Source of the DNA: Candidatus Hermodarchaeum yapensis
GTDB lineage: Archaea > Asgardarchaeota > Hermodarchaeia > Hermodarchaeales > Hermodarchaeaceae
Direction of reading: 5' to 3'
Assembly (NCBI GenBank): GCA_016840405.1
Contig: JAEOSK010000001.1
Span: 1-40,951 of the forward strand
DNA length: 40,951 bases
Below the pieces are notes generated by a model. That model did not search any database and was not told the DNA's origin. It saw only the letters and a program-made list of their open reading frames with translations. A program made the position numbers and the translations under genes. Within the stretch, counting starts at the first letter, position 1; each line of letters opens with the position of its first letter. This document shows positions 8,062-15,651 of the stretch, one piece after another.

Positions 8062-9099
8062 TTGAGTGGTGTCCTTAAATTGCCAATTCTTCGTTCAGGA
8101 AAAGTCCCTCCAGAAACACTTGAAAAGCATGTCTTTCCATATCTTGGCTCTGGAGATTCAGATATAATTCATGGTCCAGGAATAGGCAGGGATGCAGCCT
8201 TAATTCGCATAGGTCGACAAGTAGCAGTAGCGACTACTGATCCCATTACTGGGACTGTTCACAAAATTGGATCATATGTTATCCATATCTGTGCTAATGA
8301 TGTAGCCACGTTTGGTATACGCCCTCGCTGGTTCTTGGCTACAATCCTACTTCCTGAAAACGCTAACACACAGATGCTCGAAGATATCATGGCCTCAATG
8401 CATACAACTGCAAAGACGCTTAATGTGGCAATTATCGGTGGACATACTGAGGTAACGCCTGGTTTAGGGCGTCCCATAATTATCGGATTTATGCTTGGTA
8501 TTGCTGAAGATGAGGAGTATGTGACCTCATCAAATGCTCAACCTGATAATTCCTTGATTCTCACCAAAGGCGTAGCTATAGAAGGAACTGCAATTCTCGC
8601 GTCTGAACGTGCTAATGACCTCCGCCAAAAGCTAGCTGAGAATGTGATTGAACGAGCGCAACTGTTCATCAATCAACTAAGTGTTGTTCCTGAGGCAATG
8701 GAAGCTATGAAAACTGGAGCAGTTACTGCCATGCATGATCCCACTGAAGGTGGGGTTGCAAATGGGATTCATGAAATGGCTGATGCCTCAGGAGTTGGCT
8801 TCATAGTCGATCGTGGCGCACTGATGGTTCATGAAGAAACCCGCCATATCTGCCAAGCGCTTGAGATTGACCCTCTAAATTTGATTGCAAGTGGAGCAAT
8901 GATAATCGCTGTTGATCGTACTAAGGCGAATAGTGTCATAGACGTCCTGCAAAAGGCAGGAATCTCTGCTACTACCATTGGGCGCTTAGTAAGAGATCCG
9001 AAAATTCGAAATATCATTGAACCCGATGGATCTATCCATCCCCTGCCAAAACCCAAGGAAGACGCACTCTGGAATGCACTATCCAAATCTGTGAAGTAA
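8062..9099 (+). CDS. AIR synthase-related (HypE-like) ATP-binding enzyme
   Basis: A 345-residue member of the PurM/HypE/SelD/ThiL superfamily, whose members use ATP to activate a carbonyl or carbamoyl group. Features seen are the glycine-rich N-terminal block with GIGRDAALI, the TTDPITGT strand, the ANDVATFGIRPRWFL segment typical of archaeal HypE-like proteins, the IIGGHTEVT loop and the HDPTEGGVANG motif of the second domain. True HypE ends in a conserved Pro-Arg-Ile-Cys tail whose cysteine carries the carbamoyl group. This protein ends in NALSKSVK, so it cannot work as standard HypE and is better called AIR-synthase-related. The start is TTG at 8062; an ATG four bases earlier is out of frame. 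An attTAAAca box about 25 bases upstream supports a leaderless TTG start. Substrate unknown. Confidence 0.8.
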   Translation: MSGVLKLPILRSGKVPPETLEKHVFPYLGSGDSDIIHGPGIGRDAALIRIGRQVAVATTDPITGTVHKIGSYVIHICANDVATFGIRPRWFLATILLPENANTQMLEDIMASMHTTAKTLNVAIIGGHTEVTPGLGRPIIIGFMLGIAEDEEYVTSSNAQPDNSLILTKGVAIEGTAILASERANDLRQKLAENVIERAQLFINQLSVVPEAMEAMKTGAVTAMHDPTEGGVANGIHEMADASGVGFIVDRGALMVHEETRHICQALEIDPLNLIASGAMIIAVDRTKANSVIDVLQKAGISATTIGRLVRDPKIRNIIEPDGSIHPLPKPKEDALWNALSKSVK

Positions 9100-9107
9100 T
9101 AATTAGA

Positions 9108-10367
9108 TTACTTCTTCCCAATGCGTTTCAAAATGATATCTAATATTAGGTGGGCGATTTTTTTCTTTGACGTTTTTGGAATATGAATAATTTCCTTCGC
9201 TTCATCAATTGCAAATAATTCATTCGTCTCGGTGTCGAAACCCACACCCTTTCGACCCACATCATTTGCTAAAATCAAATCTGCTTTCGCAGTCTTCAAT
9301 CGTGCGTATGCCCGTGTAATTAATTCATCATCAGAAACCTGATGTTCGGCTTTGAAGAGAACGAGAAATGGTGTTTTCTGTTTCTTTTTAATGGAATCAA
9401 CAACTTTGGGAGTAGGTTGAAAGGTTATTGATAGGGTAGCGGTTTTTTCTGTGGGAACTTTTTCTTTTCGAGGTTGTTTCGGTGTCCAATCTGCTACTGC
9501 TGCAGCAGCAATTGCTACATCAAATTTTGTGGTTTCTAGCTCTGCAACAACGGCATCAACCATTTCCTGAGTCGTTTCAACAGGAATGACTTTCACACCC
9601 TCTGGTGGAGGGACGGAGCCTCTTCCATAAACCAAAGTAACTTTAGCTCCCCTTGCATATGCCGCTTTTGCTAACTCGACACCCATTCGACCTGAACTCT
9701 TACTTGTCACAATACGAACCGGGTCAATATATTCAATAGTTGGGCCCGCAGTAATCAGGAACTGTTTCTTATCCAAATCGTGTTTAGCTCCGATTTTCTG
9801 GATGATAGCACTGACAACCTCTTTTGTAGTAGCAATTTTCGCTTTTCCTTCCTCTAGTCGTGGACCAATGAACACTACGCCCAAGTCTTCAAGTTTCTTG
9901 ATGTTCTCTCGGACAATCGGATGATTATACATGGAGGCATGCATCGCTGGTACAATCATAATTGGAATACCCGTACCAAATGCGGTTGTAACAGTGGAGG
10001 TAACGGGTGTATCATCAACACCCATAGCAATCTTCGAGATGGTATTCGCCGTAGCTGGTGCTACAAGGATGAGATCCGCTTTTTCTTCGTGCTCACCAGC
10101 TAACGCCACATGTTCAATTGCACCAGTTAATTCCGTGATGACCGAATTCCCTGTCGCCCACTCCATAAGATAGGGATGAATAATGATATGTGCCGCTTCG
10201 GAGAATACGGCGACAACTTCCGCTCCATGACGCATTAGCAAACGGGCAATCTCTGGGCTTTGAACCGCGGCAACACTTCCTGTGATACAGTGTACTATGA
10301 ATTTACCACGGAGTTCAACTCCTTGAGACTCGATTATATCCCTTGATGGGTGCGTTGCTTTTCGCAT
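9108..10367 (-). CDS. coaBC: Bifunctional phosphopantothenoylcysteine decarboxylase / phosphopantothenate-cysteine ligase
   Basis: A 419-residue fusion (Dfp/CoaBC) that joins 4'-phosphopantothenate to cysteine and decarboxylates the product to 4'-phosphopantetheine. The N-terminal flavoprotein half (to about residue 190) shows the flavodoxin-like start IVHCITGSVAAVQSPEIARL, the APATANTISKIAMGVDDT block and the PAMHASMY motif with the conserved Met/His region. The C-terminal synthetase half starts with LITAGPTIEYIDPVR and contains SSGRMGVELAKAAYARGA and the AAAVADWTP motif. It is the last gene of a five-gene CoA operon, twelve bases after panB and preceded by a GGATGAG ribosome-binding sequence. 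The overall length is normal for archaeal CoaBC. Confidence 0.93.
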   Translation of the reverse strand: MRKATHPSRDIIESQGVELRGKFIVHCITGSVAAVQSPEIARLLMRHGAEVVAVFSEAAHIIIHPYLMEWATGNSVITELTGAIEHVALAGEHEEKADLILVAPATANTISKIAMGVDDTPVTSTVTTAFGTGIPIMIVPAMHASMYNHPIVRENIKKLEDLGVVFIGPRLEEGKAKIATTKEVVSAIIQKIGAKHDLDKKQFLITAGPTIEYIDPVRIVTSKSSGRMGVELAKAAYARGAKVTLVYGRGSVPPPEGVKVIPVETTQEMVDAVVAELETTKFDVAIAAAAVADWTPKQPRKEKVPTEKTATLSITFQPTPKVVDSIKKKQKTPFLVLFKAEHQVSDDELITRAYARLKTAKADLILANDVGRKGVGFDTETNELFAIDEAKEIIHIPKTSKKKIAHLILDIILKRIGKK

Positions 10368-10379
10368 TGTAATCTCATC

Positions 10380-11150
10380 CTAATGATAGGTATGTTGTTT
10401 ATCAGGGTATTTTCCTGTTCTAACTTCGTCCATGAACTCTATAATTGCATCGCGAATAGTTTTATCGAGATTCGCAAACCGCTTTACAAATTTAGGTAAA
10501 TTTTGATTACCAACCAATCCCAGAACTTCAGTGATCACTAAAACTTGACCATCACAATGTTTTCCTGCCCCAATTCCAATTGTGGGAATCTTCACATCAT
10601 GTGTGATTTTACGAGCAAGCCATTCTGGAATGCATTCTAAAACCATAGAAAACACCCCTATTTTCTCAAGATTGAGCGCATCACGCCATATCTGGTCAGC
10701 CTGTTTGGGGGTTTTTCCCTGAACCTTATATTTTTCAGCGAATTGTGGAAGGAGCCCTACGTGCCCCATAACCGGGATGTTATTCTTCAAAAGAACGGTG
10801 ATAACTTCTGGCTGATTTCCCTCAATTTTTACAGCATGAGCTCCTGCTTGAAGCAACTGTTGGGCATTAGCTAAGGCTTCTTGAGGAGTGTCATAACTAT
10901 GAATTGGCATATCAGAAACAATTAGGGAATTTTTCGCACCTTGAGCCACTGCACGCGTATGATACTCCATTGCAGCCATTGTAACTTTCTTCGTATCGGG
11001 ATTCCCTTGGAAAACCATCCCTAAACTGTCTCCTACTAAAATCAAATCAATTTCTGCATCTTCCAAGATTCTTGCTATTTGATAATCGTAGGCTGTCAAC
11101 ATCGTAATTTTTCGTTTCCCTTTTAACTCTCGAATTTCATTCACATTCAC
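10380..11150 (-). CDS. panB: 3-Methyl-2-oxobutanoate hydroxymethyltransferase
   Basis: Makes ketopantoate from 2-oxoisovalerate and methylenetetrahydrofolate or tetrahydromethanopterin, the first committed step to CoA. Family blocks are intact: MLTAYDYQIARILEDAEID, the VGDSLGMVFQG metal/substrate loop, VSDMPIHSY, VKIEGNQPEV, GHVGLLPQ and IGIGAGKHCDGQVLVITE. The open frame continues upstream to 11192, overlapping panE. However, the family N-terminus fits a GTG at 11150, two bases after the panE TAG stop, with AAGGAGAG about ten bases before it; that start is used here (256 residues). A second in-frame GTG lies six bases further in. It is the fourth gene of the CoA operon. Confidence 0.92.
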   Translation of the reverse strand: MNVNEIRELKGKRKITMLTAYDYQIARILEDAEIDLILVGDSLGMVFQGNPDTKKVTMAAMEYHTRAVAQGAKNSLIVSDMPIHSYDTPQEALANAQQLLQAGAHAVKIEGNQPEVITVLLKNNIPVMGHVGLLPQFAEKYKVQGKTPKQADQIWRDALNLEKIGVFSMVLECIPEWLARKITHDVKIPTIGIGAGKHCDGQVLVITEVLGLVGNQNLPKFVKRFANLDKTIRDAIIEFMDEVRTGKYPDKQHTYH

Positions 11151-11152
11151 GT

Positions 11153-12046
11153 CTAAGCACTCTCCTTGAAACGCACCAATTGTGCAATACACTCATTTAC
11201 TGGAGTTTGGATATTGTGTTTTTTCCCCAGCTCGACAATCTTTCCGTTAAGGAAGTCAATCTCAGTTTTTCTACCTCGCTCTATGTCCTGCAACATAGAG
11301 GTTTGATTTGTATACCGCGGGAGATTCTGATTCATCAATTGAATCAGATTCAAATCAATTTTCACGCCCTCAGCAGCTCCAACGGCAATACATTCCTCTA
11401 CAACACAGAGTTGAATTTCTGATAAATGGGGAGAAACAAGAGTTGCAGTTGGAACGTGTAAAATGGCACTCAAAGGATTAGTATAGCAATTTATAGTGAC
11501 TTTTCTCCACACGGCGGTTTGAAAAGAATCAGAAATTACAGCATCAAGTCCACTAGTTTGAAAAAGCTTGGCAACCTGCTTCGAGTCTTTATCTGAATCG
11601 AAAATGGTGGAATTCAAGCACACTTTGACTCGTCCAGGCTCAACCATCTCTGCACCCGTTTCTACAATTCCGCGGATTACAGTCCCCTTTCCATTTGTCA
11701 CTTTACGCGTAATCTCTTCAATGCCGAGGCCATTTTGTAAAAGAAGTAACACGGTATCTTCTTGGATAAGAGGGGCGATTGAGGTCAATGCTTCCTCTAA
11801 ATCAACAGCTTTCACCGTGACAAGAAGGAGCGTTTTGGAAGGAATTTTGTCAATCAAGGTTATGGGTGTGATGTTTTTCACATAGGTCCCCGCGCCATCG
11901 CTGATTAGTACAAGTCCCTTTTCTTTTATTGCATCCATATGAGCGGGGCGTCCTACCAATATCACTGGAGTATTTTGTGATAGAAAAGCTCCGTAAACTG
12001 AACCGATAGCCCCTGCACCCAAGATGAAAATTTGGTTAAACGTCAT
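11153..12046 (-). CDS. panE: 2-Dehydropantoate 2-reductase (ketopantoate reductase)
   Basis: A 297-residue NAD(P)H-dependent reductase that turns ketopantoate into pantoate. The N-terminal Rossmann motif is FILGAGAIGSVYGAFLS (residues 7-23), followed by the VTVKAVDLEEAL segment carrying the family Lys and by LLLQNGLGIEE. The C-terminal helical domain includes WRKVTINCYTNPLSAIL, with the conserved Lys and Asn that contact substrate, and the final DIERGRKTEIDFLNGKIVELG block with conserved Glu and Asn. Its start codon overlaps the stop of the upstream gene (TAATG), showing translational coupling. It lies between phosphopantothenate synthetase and panB, which agrees with the pathway. Confidence 0.92.
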   Translation of the reverse strand: MTFNQIFILGAGAIGSVYGAFLSQNTPVILVGRPAHMDAIKEKGLVLISDGAGTYVKNITPITLIDKIPSKTLLLVTVKAVDLEEALTSIAPLIQEDTVLLLLQNGLGIEEITRKVTNGKGTVIRGIVETGAEMVEPGRVKVCLNSTIFDSDKDSKQVAKLFQTSGLDAVISDSFQTAVWRKVTINCYTNPLSAILHVPTATLVSPHLSEIQLCVVEECIAVGAAEGVKIDLNLIQLMNQNLPRYTNQTSMLQDIERGRKTEIDFLNGKIVELGKKHNIQTPVNECIAQLVRFKESA

Positions 12047-12843
12047 TACGTTTTACCTCGCATGTATTCAAGCTTCTCCCGCTTTGCAAGGTTTTCTAGC
12101 CGCTCATTAATCAGTTGTATCGCTTTGGACAGATTTTCCTGATTGTCAAAAGCTGTCACTATTTCCGTTAAAGTAGTTTCAGGTTCTTTTTTGAGCTCCT
12201 TGGTAACTGAGATTAGTAATGGCATTGTGCGTACAATGTTGTCCACAATAGTGATTTTTGCCATTTGAGCGGTTCGCGAAAGGGGATTTAAGTCAACGGT
12301 AACAACATCCTTTCCTAATTTCACAAGTCCTTCTGTACGATCACCATCTTCAAGTGGCACAAATGCGAAATCAGCGACGAATAATCCTCGATGATCCACA
12401 ACTCGCCGATCACTGTATATTTCGGGAATAGTTTCTTGAAACGCCGTATCAATTCCGTAAATCTCCTTTGCCCCTGCCTCTCTCAGCACTCGAGCAATAG
12501 CTTCCTCCCGCTCTCGTGACCGATGATACAGGTTAATTTCTAATTTCGCTCCTGACACTCGTGCTAATTTCACTAATTCCTTTGGCACTAATGCTGCCAA
12601 ATTGCCGTTAACTGAAACCACTGGATTCTTTGCCAACAATAAACTTGCAGCAGCAGCACGTATCGCCACCCGGGCATTCTCAGTTGTTGTTTCACCTATC
12701 AGATAATCAAAGGCTTCACCACGTCCGTGAGCAAACAATCCAAAACTTGATGTTACTCCAGACTCAAACCCTCGGACCAATTTCGTTCGAATGCGAAGAG
12801 ATGTAGCTCGGGGATGTTTCTCCGAAATTTTATGTTCATTCAT
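12046..12843 (-). CDS. 4-Phosphopantoate-beta-alanine ligase (phosphopantothenate synthetase)
   Basis: The archaeal PPS (COG1701) condenses 4-phosphopantoate with beta-alanine using ATP, replacing bacterial PanC/CoaA logic. The 265-residue protein shows the family pattern: the start EKHPRATSLRIRTKLVRGFE, GLFAHGRGEAFDYLIGE, AAAASLLLAKNPVVSVNGNL with ALVPKELVKLA, the NLYHRSREREEAI segment, and DLNPLSRTAQMAKITIVDNI near the active site. Its ATG overlaps the pantoate kinase stop by eight bases, and its own stop overlaps panE, so translation is coupled on both sides. Assignment is secure from sequence pattern and context. Confidence 0.92.
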   Translation of the reverse strand: MNEHKISEKHPRATSLRIRTKLVRGFESGVTSSFGLFAHGRGEAFDYLIGETTTENARVAIRAAAASLLLAKNPVVSVNGNLAALVPKELVKLARVSGAKLEINLYHRSREREEAIARVLREAGAKEIYGIDTAFQETIPEIYSDRRVVDHRGLFVADFAFVPLEDGDRTEGLVKLGKDVVTVDLNPLSRTAQMAKITIVDNIVRTMPLLISVTKELKKEPETTLTEIVTAFDNQENLSKAIQLINERLENLAKREKLEYMRGKT

Positions 12844-13750
12844 TTAGGATACGCGCTCCTTCACAATCCACATTCATTACCAAAACATCATGTTCAGGTA
12901 TTTTGTGTTCCTCAAAAATCGCGACGATCTCTTTCACCTGATCTGGCTGAACAAGTGTAAACACGTTTTCACCAAAAATCGCGGTACTACATGTAATACC
13001 CGTCAAATCTGTTGCTTGTAATACTGCTTGAACACGCTCCGTGATAATTCCAATATATTCTGCAAAATGCCGGGAATAATCTAAGAAATTCCCCACGGTA
13101 GGGTGACCCTGTAAAGCGTCGGTCAACATTCCTCCCCGTTCATTAATACGTTGCCTTGCTTCATCATTCTGTAAATACTGGGGTGTAGAGAGAGCACCAA
13201 AAGGAAGACACACCACCATATAGTCATTACTCGAAGGTAGAATCTCAATATGCCCAATACCAGGTGCCCCTTCATGGGTTCGAATCTCGATACCTCCATA
13301 TGTTTCAGCAATTACCGTTCCCAAACCCGTGTGTAACTCAACTTCTACGACATGTGCAATTTGAGCAACTTTAATGGATTTTAAACCTAGACCTAAAGCT
13401 TCGTTCAGTGCAAGCGATAGGCTGAGCGCACCTGCACCGCTCGTTCCAAAACCACAACCAACTGGTAATGCAACCTCGTGTTTGACCTGAATGTCAAAGG
13501 TTTTACTTGATACAAATTCAAGCATCCGAGTTATCACAGCCTCAGAAACAGGGACCGGGTGTGAAGTGCTGCCATTCATTTCAATGTGGATGCGCGTGTC
13601 TTTTGCAGGTTCGACTTCAACAGTTGTAGTCACTCCCTTGTCAACTGAGACGCCCGCTCCCCGTGATCCCTTCTTAAGAGGGTCTTCAGACTCATCGCAT
13701 ATCTGAAAGAAACCGGTGATGTGACCTGGGGAAAATCCACATGCCTTCAT
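12836..13750 (-). CDS. Pantoate kinase (GHMP kinase family)
   Basis: A 304-residue archaeal pantoate kinase (PoK, COG1829) that phosphorylates pantoate with ATP, the step before PPS. It begins with AFSPGHITGFFQI-type sequence (here CGFSPGHITGFFQI) and has the GSRGAGVSVDKGVTTTV block. The GHMP phosphate-binding loop is VGCGFGTSGAGALSLSLAL (about residues 97-115), and the HVVEVELHTGLGTVIAETYGG segment follows. It is the first gene of the CoA operon, with an AT-rich promoter region behind it shared with a divergent paralogue. Its stop overlaps the PPS start. Context and motifs agree, so it is likely the functional PoK of the pair. Confidence 0.92.
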   Translation of the reverse strand: MKACGFSPGHITGFFQICDESEDPLKKGSRGAGVSVDKGVTTTVEVEPAKDTRIHIEMNGSTSHPVPVSEAVITRMLEFVSSKTFDIQVKHEVALPVGCGFGTSGAGALSLSLALNEALGLGLKSIKVAQIAHVVEVELHTGLGTVIAETYGGIEIRTHEGAPGIGHIEILPSSNDYMVVCLPFGALSTPQYLQNDEARQRINERGGMLTDALQGHPTVGNFLDYSRHFAEYIGIITERVQAVLQATDLTGITCSTAIFGENVFTLVQPDQVKEIVAIFEEHKIPEHDVLVMNVDCEGARILNE

Positions 13751-13931
13751 TATCTAGCCTGCCTGGAATCGCGTTTTGAACAGGTGGAGCAAGTCGCCTG
13801 ATGTTTGATAAGAAAATAAATATTTTGCATACGATATTTAAAGAATTTAAATTCCATTCATATATTGCACTGCAAAATAGTTGTAACATGCCATTTAGTT
13901 TATAGAGAATGGCCAAGGTGTTCAAAACACT
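13751..13931 (+). promoter_or_regulatory. AT-rich divergent promoter region between two pantoate-kinase genes
   Basis: A 181-base, strikingly A/T-rich spacer. For the plus-strand gene a TATA-like tttatag sits at about 13899-13905, some 27-33 bases before the ATG at 13932, predicting a leaderless mRNA. For the minus-strand CoA operon an A/T block around 13812-13830 (aaaataaatattttg) may serve as TATA element. Upstream of its ATG at 13750 the minus strand reads AGGCAGG, a weak ribosome-binding site. The shared region would allow joint control of the two kinases. No clean operator palindrome was found. Confidence 0.5.
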
Positions 13932-14855
13932 ATGATGAGTGCTTCAGCATTTTGCCCAGCTGGAATTTCTAGTTTCTTTCAAGCAGTGACTACCAGTCCA
14001 ATTCCTCAATCCATAGAAGCCGCTTGTCGCATTGGTGCGAGAGGTGGCGGTTTTGTTATCGACAAAGGAGTCACTACGGAGGTAAAACTCACTTCTACAA
14101 AGAAAACCGAAATAGATGTTACCATTAACGGCAAAAACGCTCCCGAAGCAAATGTTACTCGTGAAGTTTTCAAACTTCTTCTCCCCAAAATCAAAACACC
14201 TTGCCGGATTTCGGTGAGCCACAAAGTTGAGGTTCCGATTGGTGCAGGCTATGGCGCAAGTGCCGCTGGGGCTGTTAGTACTGCTATGGCCTTAGCTAAA
14301 GCATTTGATTTGAAGATGAGTCTGAACCAGATTGGGCAAATCGCACATACCGCTGAAATTCGCTGTGCCACAGGATTAGGGAGTGTAAGTGGGGTCATTC
14401 GTGGCGGCGCAATCCTAATTTTGGAACCTGGTGCACCCGGTTATGATCGAGTTGATTGGCTCCCCATGAATCCCACTCATCGAATAGTCACGGCAAGCTT
14501 TGCTCCGATATCGAAAAAAGATATTATTTTCTCCAAGGAAGCGCTACAAGTGGTCAATTGCGAAGGTCGAGAGGTTTTACGGCAAATCTTGATAGATCCA
14601 GATCCTGTGCGCTTCATGAAATTATGCCGAGGATTTGCTACAAAGGCTGGATTTCTCTCTGATCGTCTAGCCGAAGTAATAAAGAAAGCTATGGATGCCG
14701 GTGCTTTGGGCGCCACTCAAAATATGATTGGTGACGCTTTCCATGCACTCGTTGATGTGATGAGTGTTGATTCAGTGGTAAGCTCAGTAGCTGATGACTT
14801 TAAATCAGAAGTACTAGTATCAAAGATTTCGCATGGTGGACCAATCTATAGGTGA
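13932..14855 (+). CDS. Second pantoate-kinase-like GHMP protein
   Basis: A 307-residue paralogue of the divergent pantoate kinase. It shares the start MSASAFCPAGISSFFQA, the RGGGFVIDKGVTTEV block, the GHMP loop (IGAGYGASAAGAVSTAMAL, about residues 99-117) and the HTAEIRCATGLGSVSGV segment. The loop differs from the operon copy (GYGASAAG against GFGTSGAG), and the rest is clearly diverged, so it may act on another small hydroxy acid or be a regulatory or back-up kinase. A second ATG follows immediately at 13935. The TGA stop lies inside the GTGAAC that also forms the terminal bases of the IS605-type right end, so the insertion abuts or defines the C-terminus. The last residues (KISHGGPIYR) still resemble the family ending, so little if anything was lost. 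Confidence 0.85.
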   Translation: MMSASAFCPAGISSFFQAVTTSPIPQSIEAACRIGARGGGFVIDKGVTTEVKLTSTKKTEIDVTINGKNAPEANVTREVFKLLLPKIKTPCRISVSHKVEVPIGAGYGASAAGAVSTAMALAKAFDLKMSLNQIGQIAHTAEIRCATGLGSVSGVIRGGAILILEPGAPGYDRVDWLPMNPTHRIVTASFAPISKKDIIFSKEALQVVNCEGREVLRQILIDPDPVRFMKLCRGFATKAGFLSDRLAEVIKKAMDAGALGATQNMIGDAFHALVDVMSVDSVVSSVADDFKSEVLVSKISHGGPIYR

Positions 14856-14856
14856 A

Positions 14857-15534
14857 CTACTCCGTCTTTAAGGACGGAGCTTCCTGCTTCGACGCTTCAG
14901 CCAGTGCTGACAGCTTTACAGGCTCTTCCCGAGGTTCCCTCGGTGTCATGATGGATCTCAATCCCATCATCTTAATATTTTTAGCGGCGTTGACATCCCG
15001 GTCCAGTAATAAGCCACAGGCAGGGCAGGTCCACGTCCGGTCTGATAAAGTGAGCTCTTCATTGAGATTCCCACAGCCATTACAGTGTTTTGATGAAAAT
15101 TGTCGATGGAAGACTGTCTTAACTGCCCCTATCTTGGGAAGCCTTACACGTCGAGTTGCAAAGTCGATGGTGAAAAATTGGGGCACTTCAAAGGATTGAC
15201 GCCGTGCCTTCCGCCTTTGAAATTTCGGATAGCCCTGCTGTTCCTTACCCTCTGTGATGCGGCAAAAGAAATGTTCGAAGGCAAGCATGACACGTTTGAC
15301 CGCATGTTGCAGGGATTGGGAGTACGCGTCTTTTAAAAAAGGGTTCTTCTTTTTCAGTTCGGGTAGGCGAGTGTTCAAATCGAACCAACTGAGGTTCGTT
15401 TCATCCGTCTCATAAGCGGTTTTCTTGGTTTCCAGCGCCCAGTTATAGACGAACCGACAACCATCGATGGTTTTCCGGATTCGCTCTCGTTGCGTTTGAT
15501 TGGGATAGAGACGATACCGGAAGGTTTTGAGCAT
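14857..15534 (-). CDS. tnpB: TnpB with internal deletion of the RuvC-I/II region
   Basis: A 225-residue TnpB relative; full-length TnpB is about 370-410 residues. The N-terminal part is normal (FRYRLYPNQTQRERIRKTID, then FVYNWAL and the YPKFQRRKARRQSFEVPQ block to VRLPKIGAVKTVFHRQF). The reading then jumps in frame to SSKHCNGCGNLNEELTLSDR with the zinc-ribbon cysteines (CNGC, CPAC), and the third RuvC aspartate motif DRDVNAAKNI is kept. Missing are about 150-170 residues that hold the DxG and Glu motifs of the nuclease, so it cannot cut DNA as standard TnpB does. The open frame is intact across the junction. It may be a decaying, internally deleted copy helped in trans, or a nuclease-dead RNA-binding derivative. 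The guide RNA of TnpB elements normally comes from the 3' end of this gene and the right end. Confidence 0.82.
   Translation of the reverse strand: MLKTFRYRLYPNQTQRERIRKTIDGCRFVYNWALETKKTAYETDETNLSWFDLNTRLPELKKKNPFLKDAYSQSLQHAVKRVMLAFEHFFCRITEGKEQQGYPKFQRRKARRQSFEVPQFFTIDFATRRVRLPKIGAVKTVFHRQFSSKHCNGCGNLNEELTLSDRTWTCPACGLLLDRDVNAAKNIKMMGLRSIMTPREPREEPVKLSALAEASKQEAPSLKTE
14860..14879 (-). repeat. Right-end hairpin of the IS605-type element
   Basis: A perfect inverted repeat with 7-bp arms CTCCGTC (14860-14866) and GACGGAG (14873-14879) around a TTTAAG loop. It overlaps the last codons of tnpB and lies a few bases inside the GTTCAC terminus. Subterminal imperfect palindromes of this kind are recognised by Y1 transposases, and in TnpB systems the region also forms part of the guide RNA scaffold. 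It could double as a terminator for the plus-strand kinase gene. Confidence 0.75.
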
Positions 15535-15651
15535 ACATCTAGTTTCAGCAACGGTGTATTTGAAGTCCGCGATTCATCTCTAGCAATTGGACGTGTCTTC
15601 TCGCAATTTTGATAAATAGTAATAAGGTTGTAACAAGTAGAAGTGAAAGTG

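Larger units (their letters stand above)
14852..15534 (-). mobile_element. IS200/IS605-type remnant with tnpB only
   Basis: The element is recognised by its truncated tnpB and by the right-end sequence. On the minus strand, the tnpB C-terminal codons run into a perfect hairpin and then GTAGTTCACC, the usual layout at the right end of IS605/IS1341-type archaeal elements. No tnpA (Y1 transposase) is present, so it is not autonomous. The left end could not be placed; it lies somewhere between the tnpB start at 15534 and about 15640. No target duplication is expected for this family. Insertion lies between a pantoate-kinase-like gene and an ECF S-component gene. Confidence 0.65.

Noticed and set aside
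11151..11192. Starting PanB at 11192
   Set aside because: The added residues are unlike the family N-terminus and overlap panE; a GTG with a Shine-Dalgarno lies at 11150.
13692..13925. A 77-residue minus-strand ORF across the divergent promoter
   Set aside because: A/T-rich composition and amino-acid content typical of non-coding DNA, and it overlaps the start of the pantoate kinase in another frame.
15535..15651. A riboswitch before the ECF S component
   Set aside because: No multi-helix structure or known aptamer core was seen; the spacer is short and may hold the IS left end.
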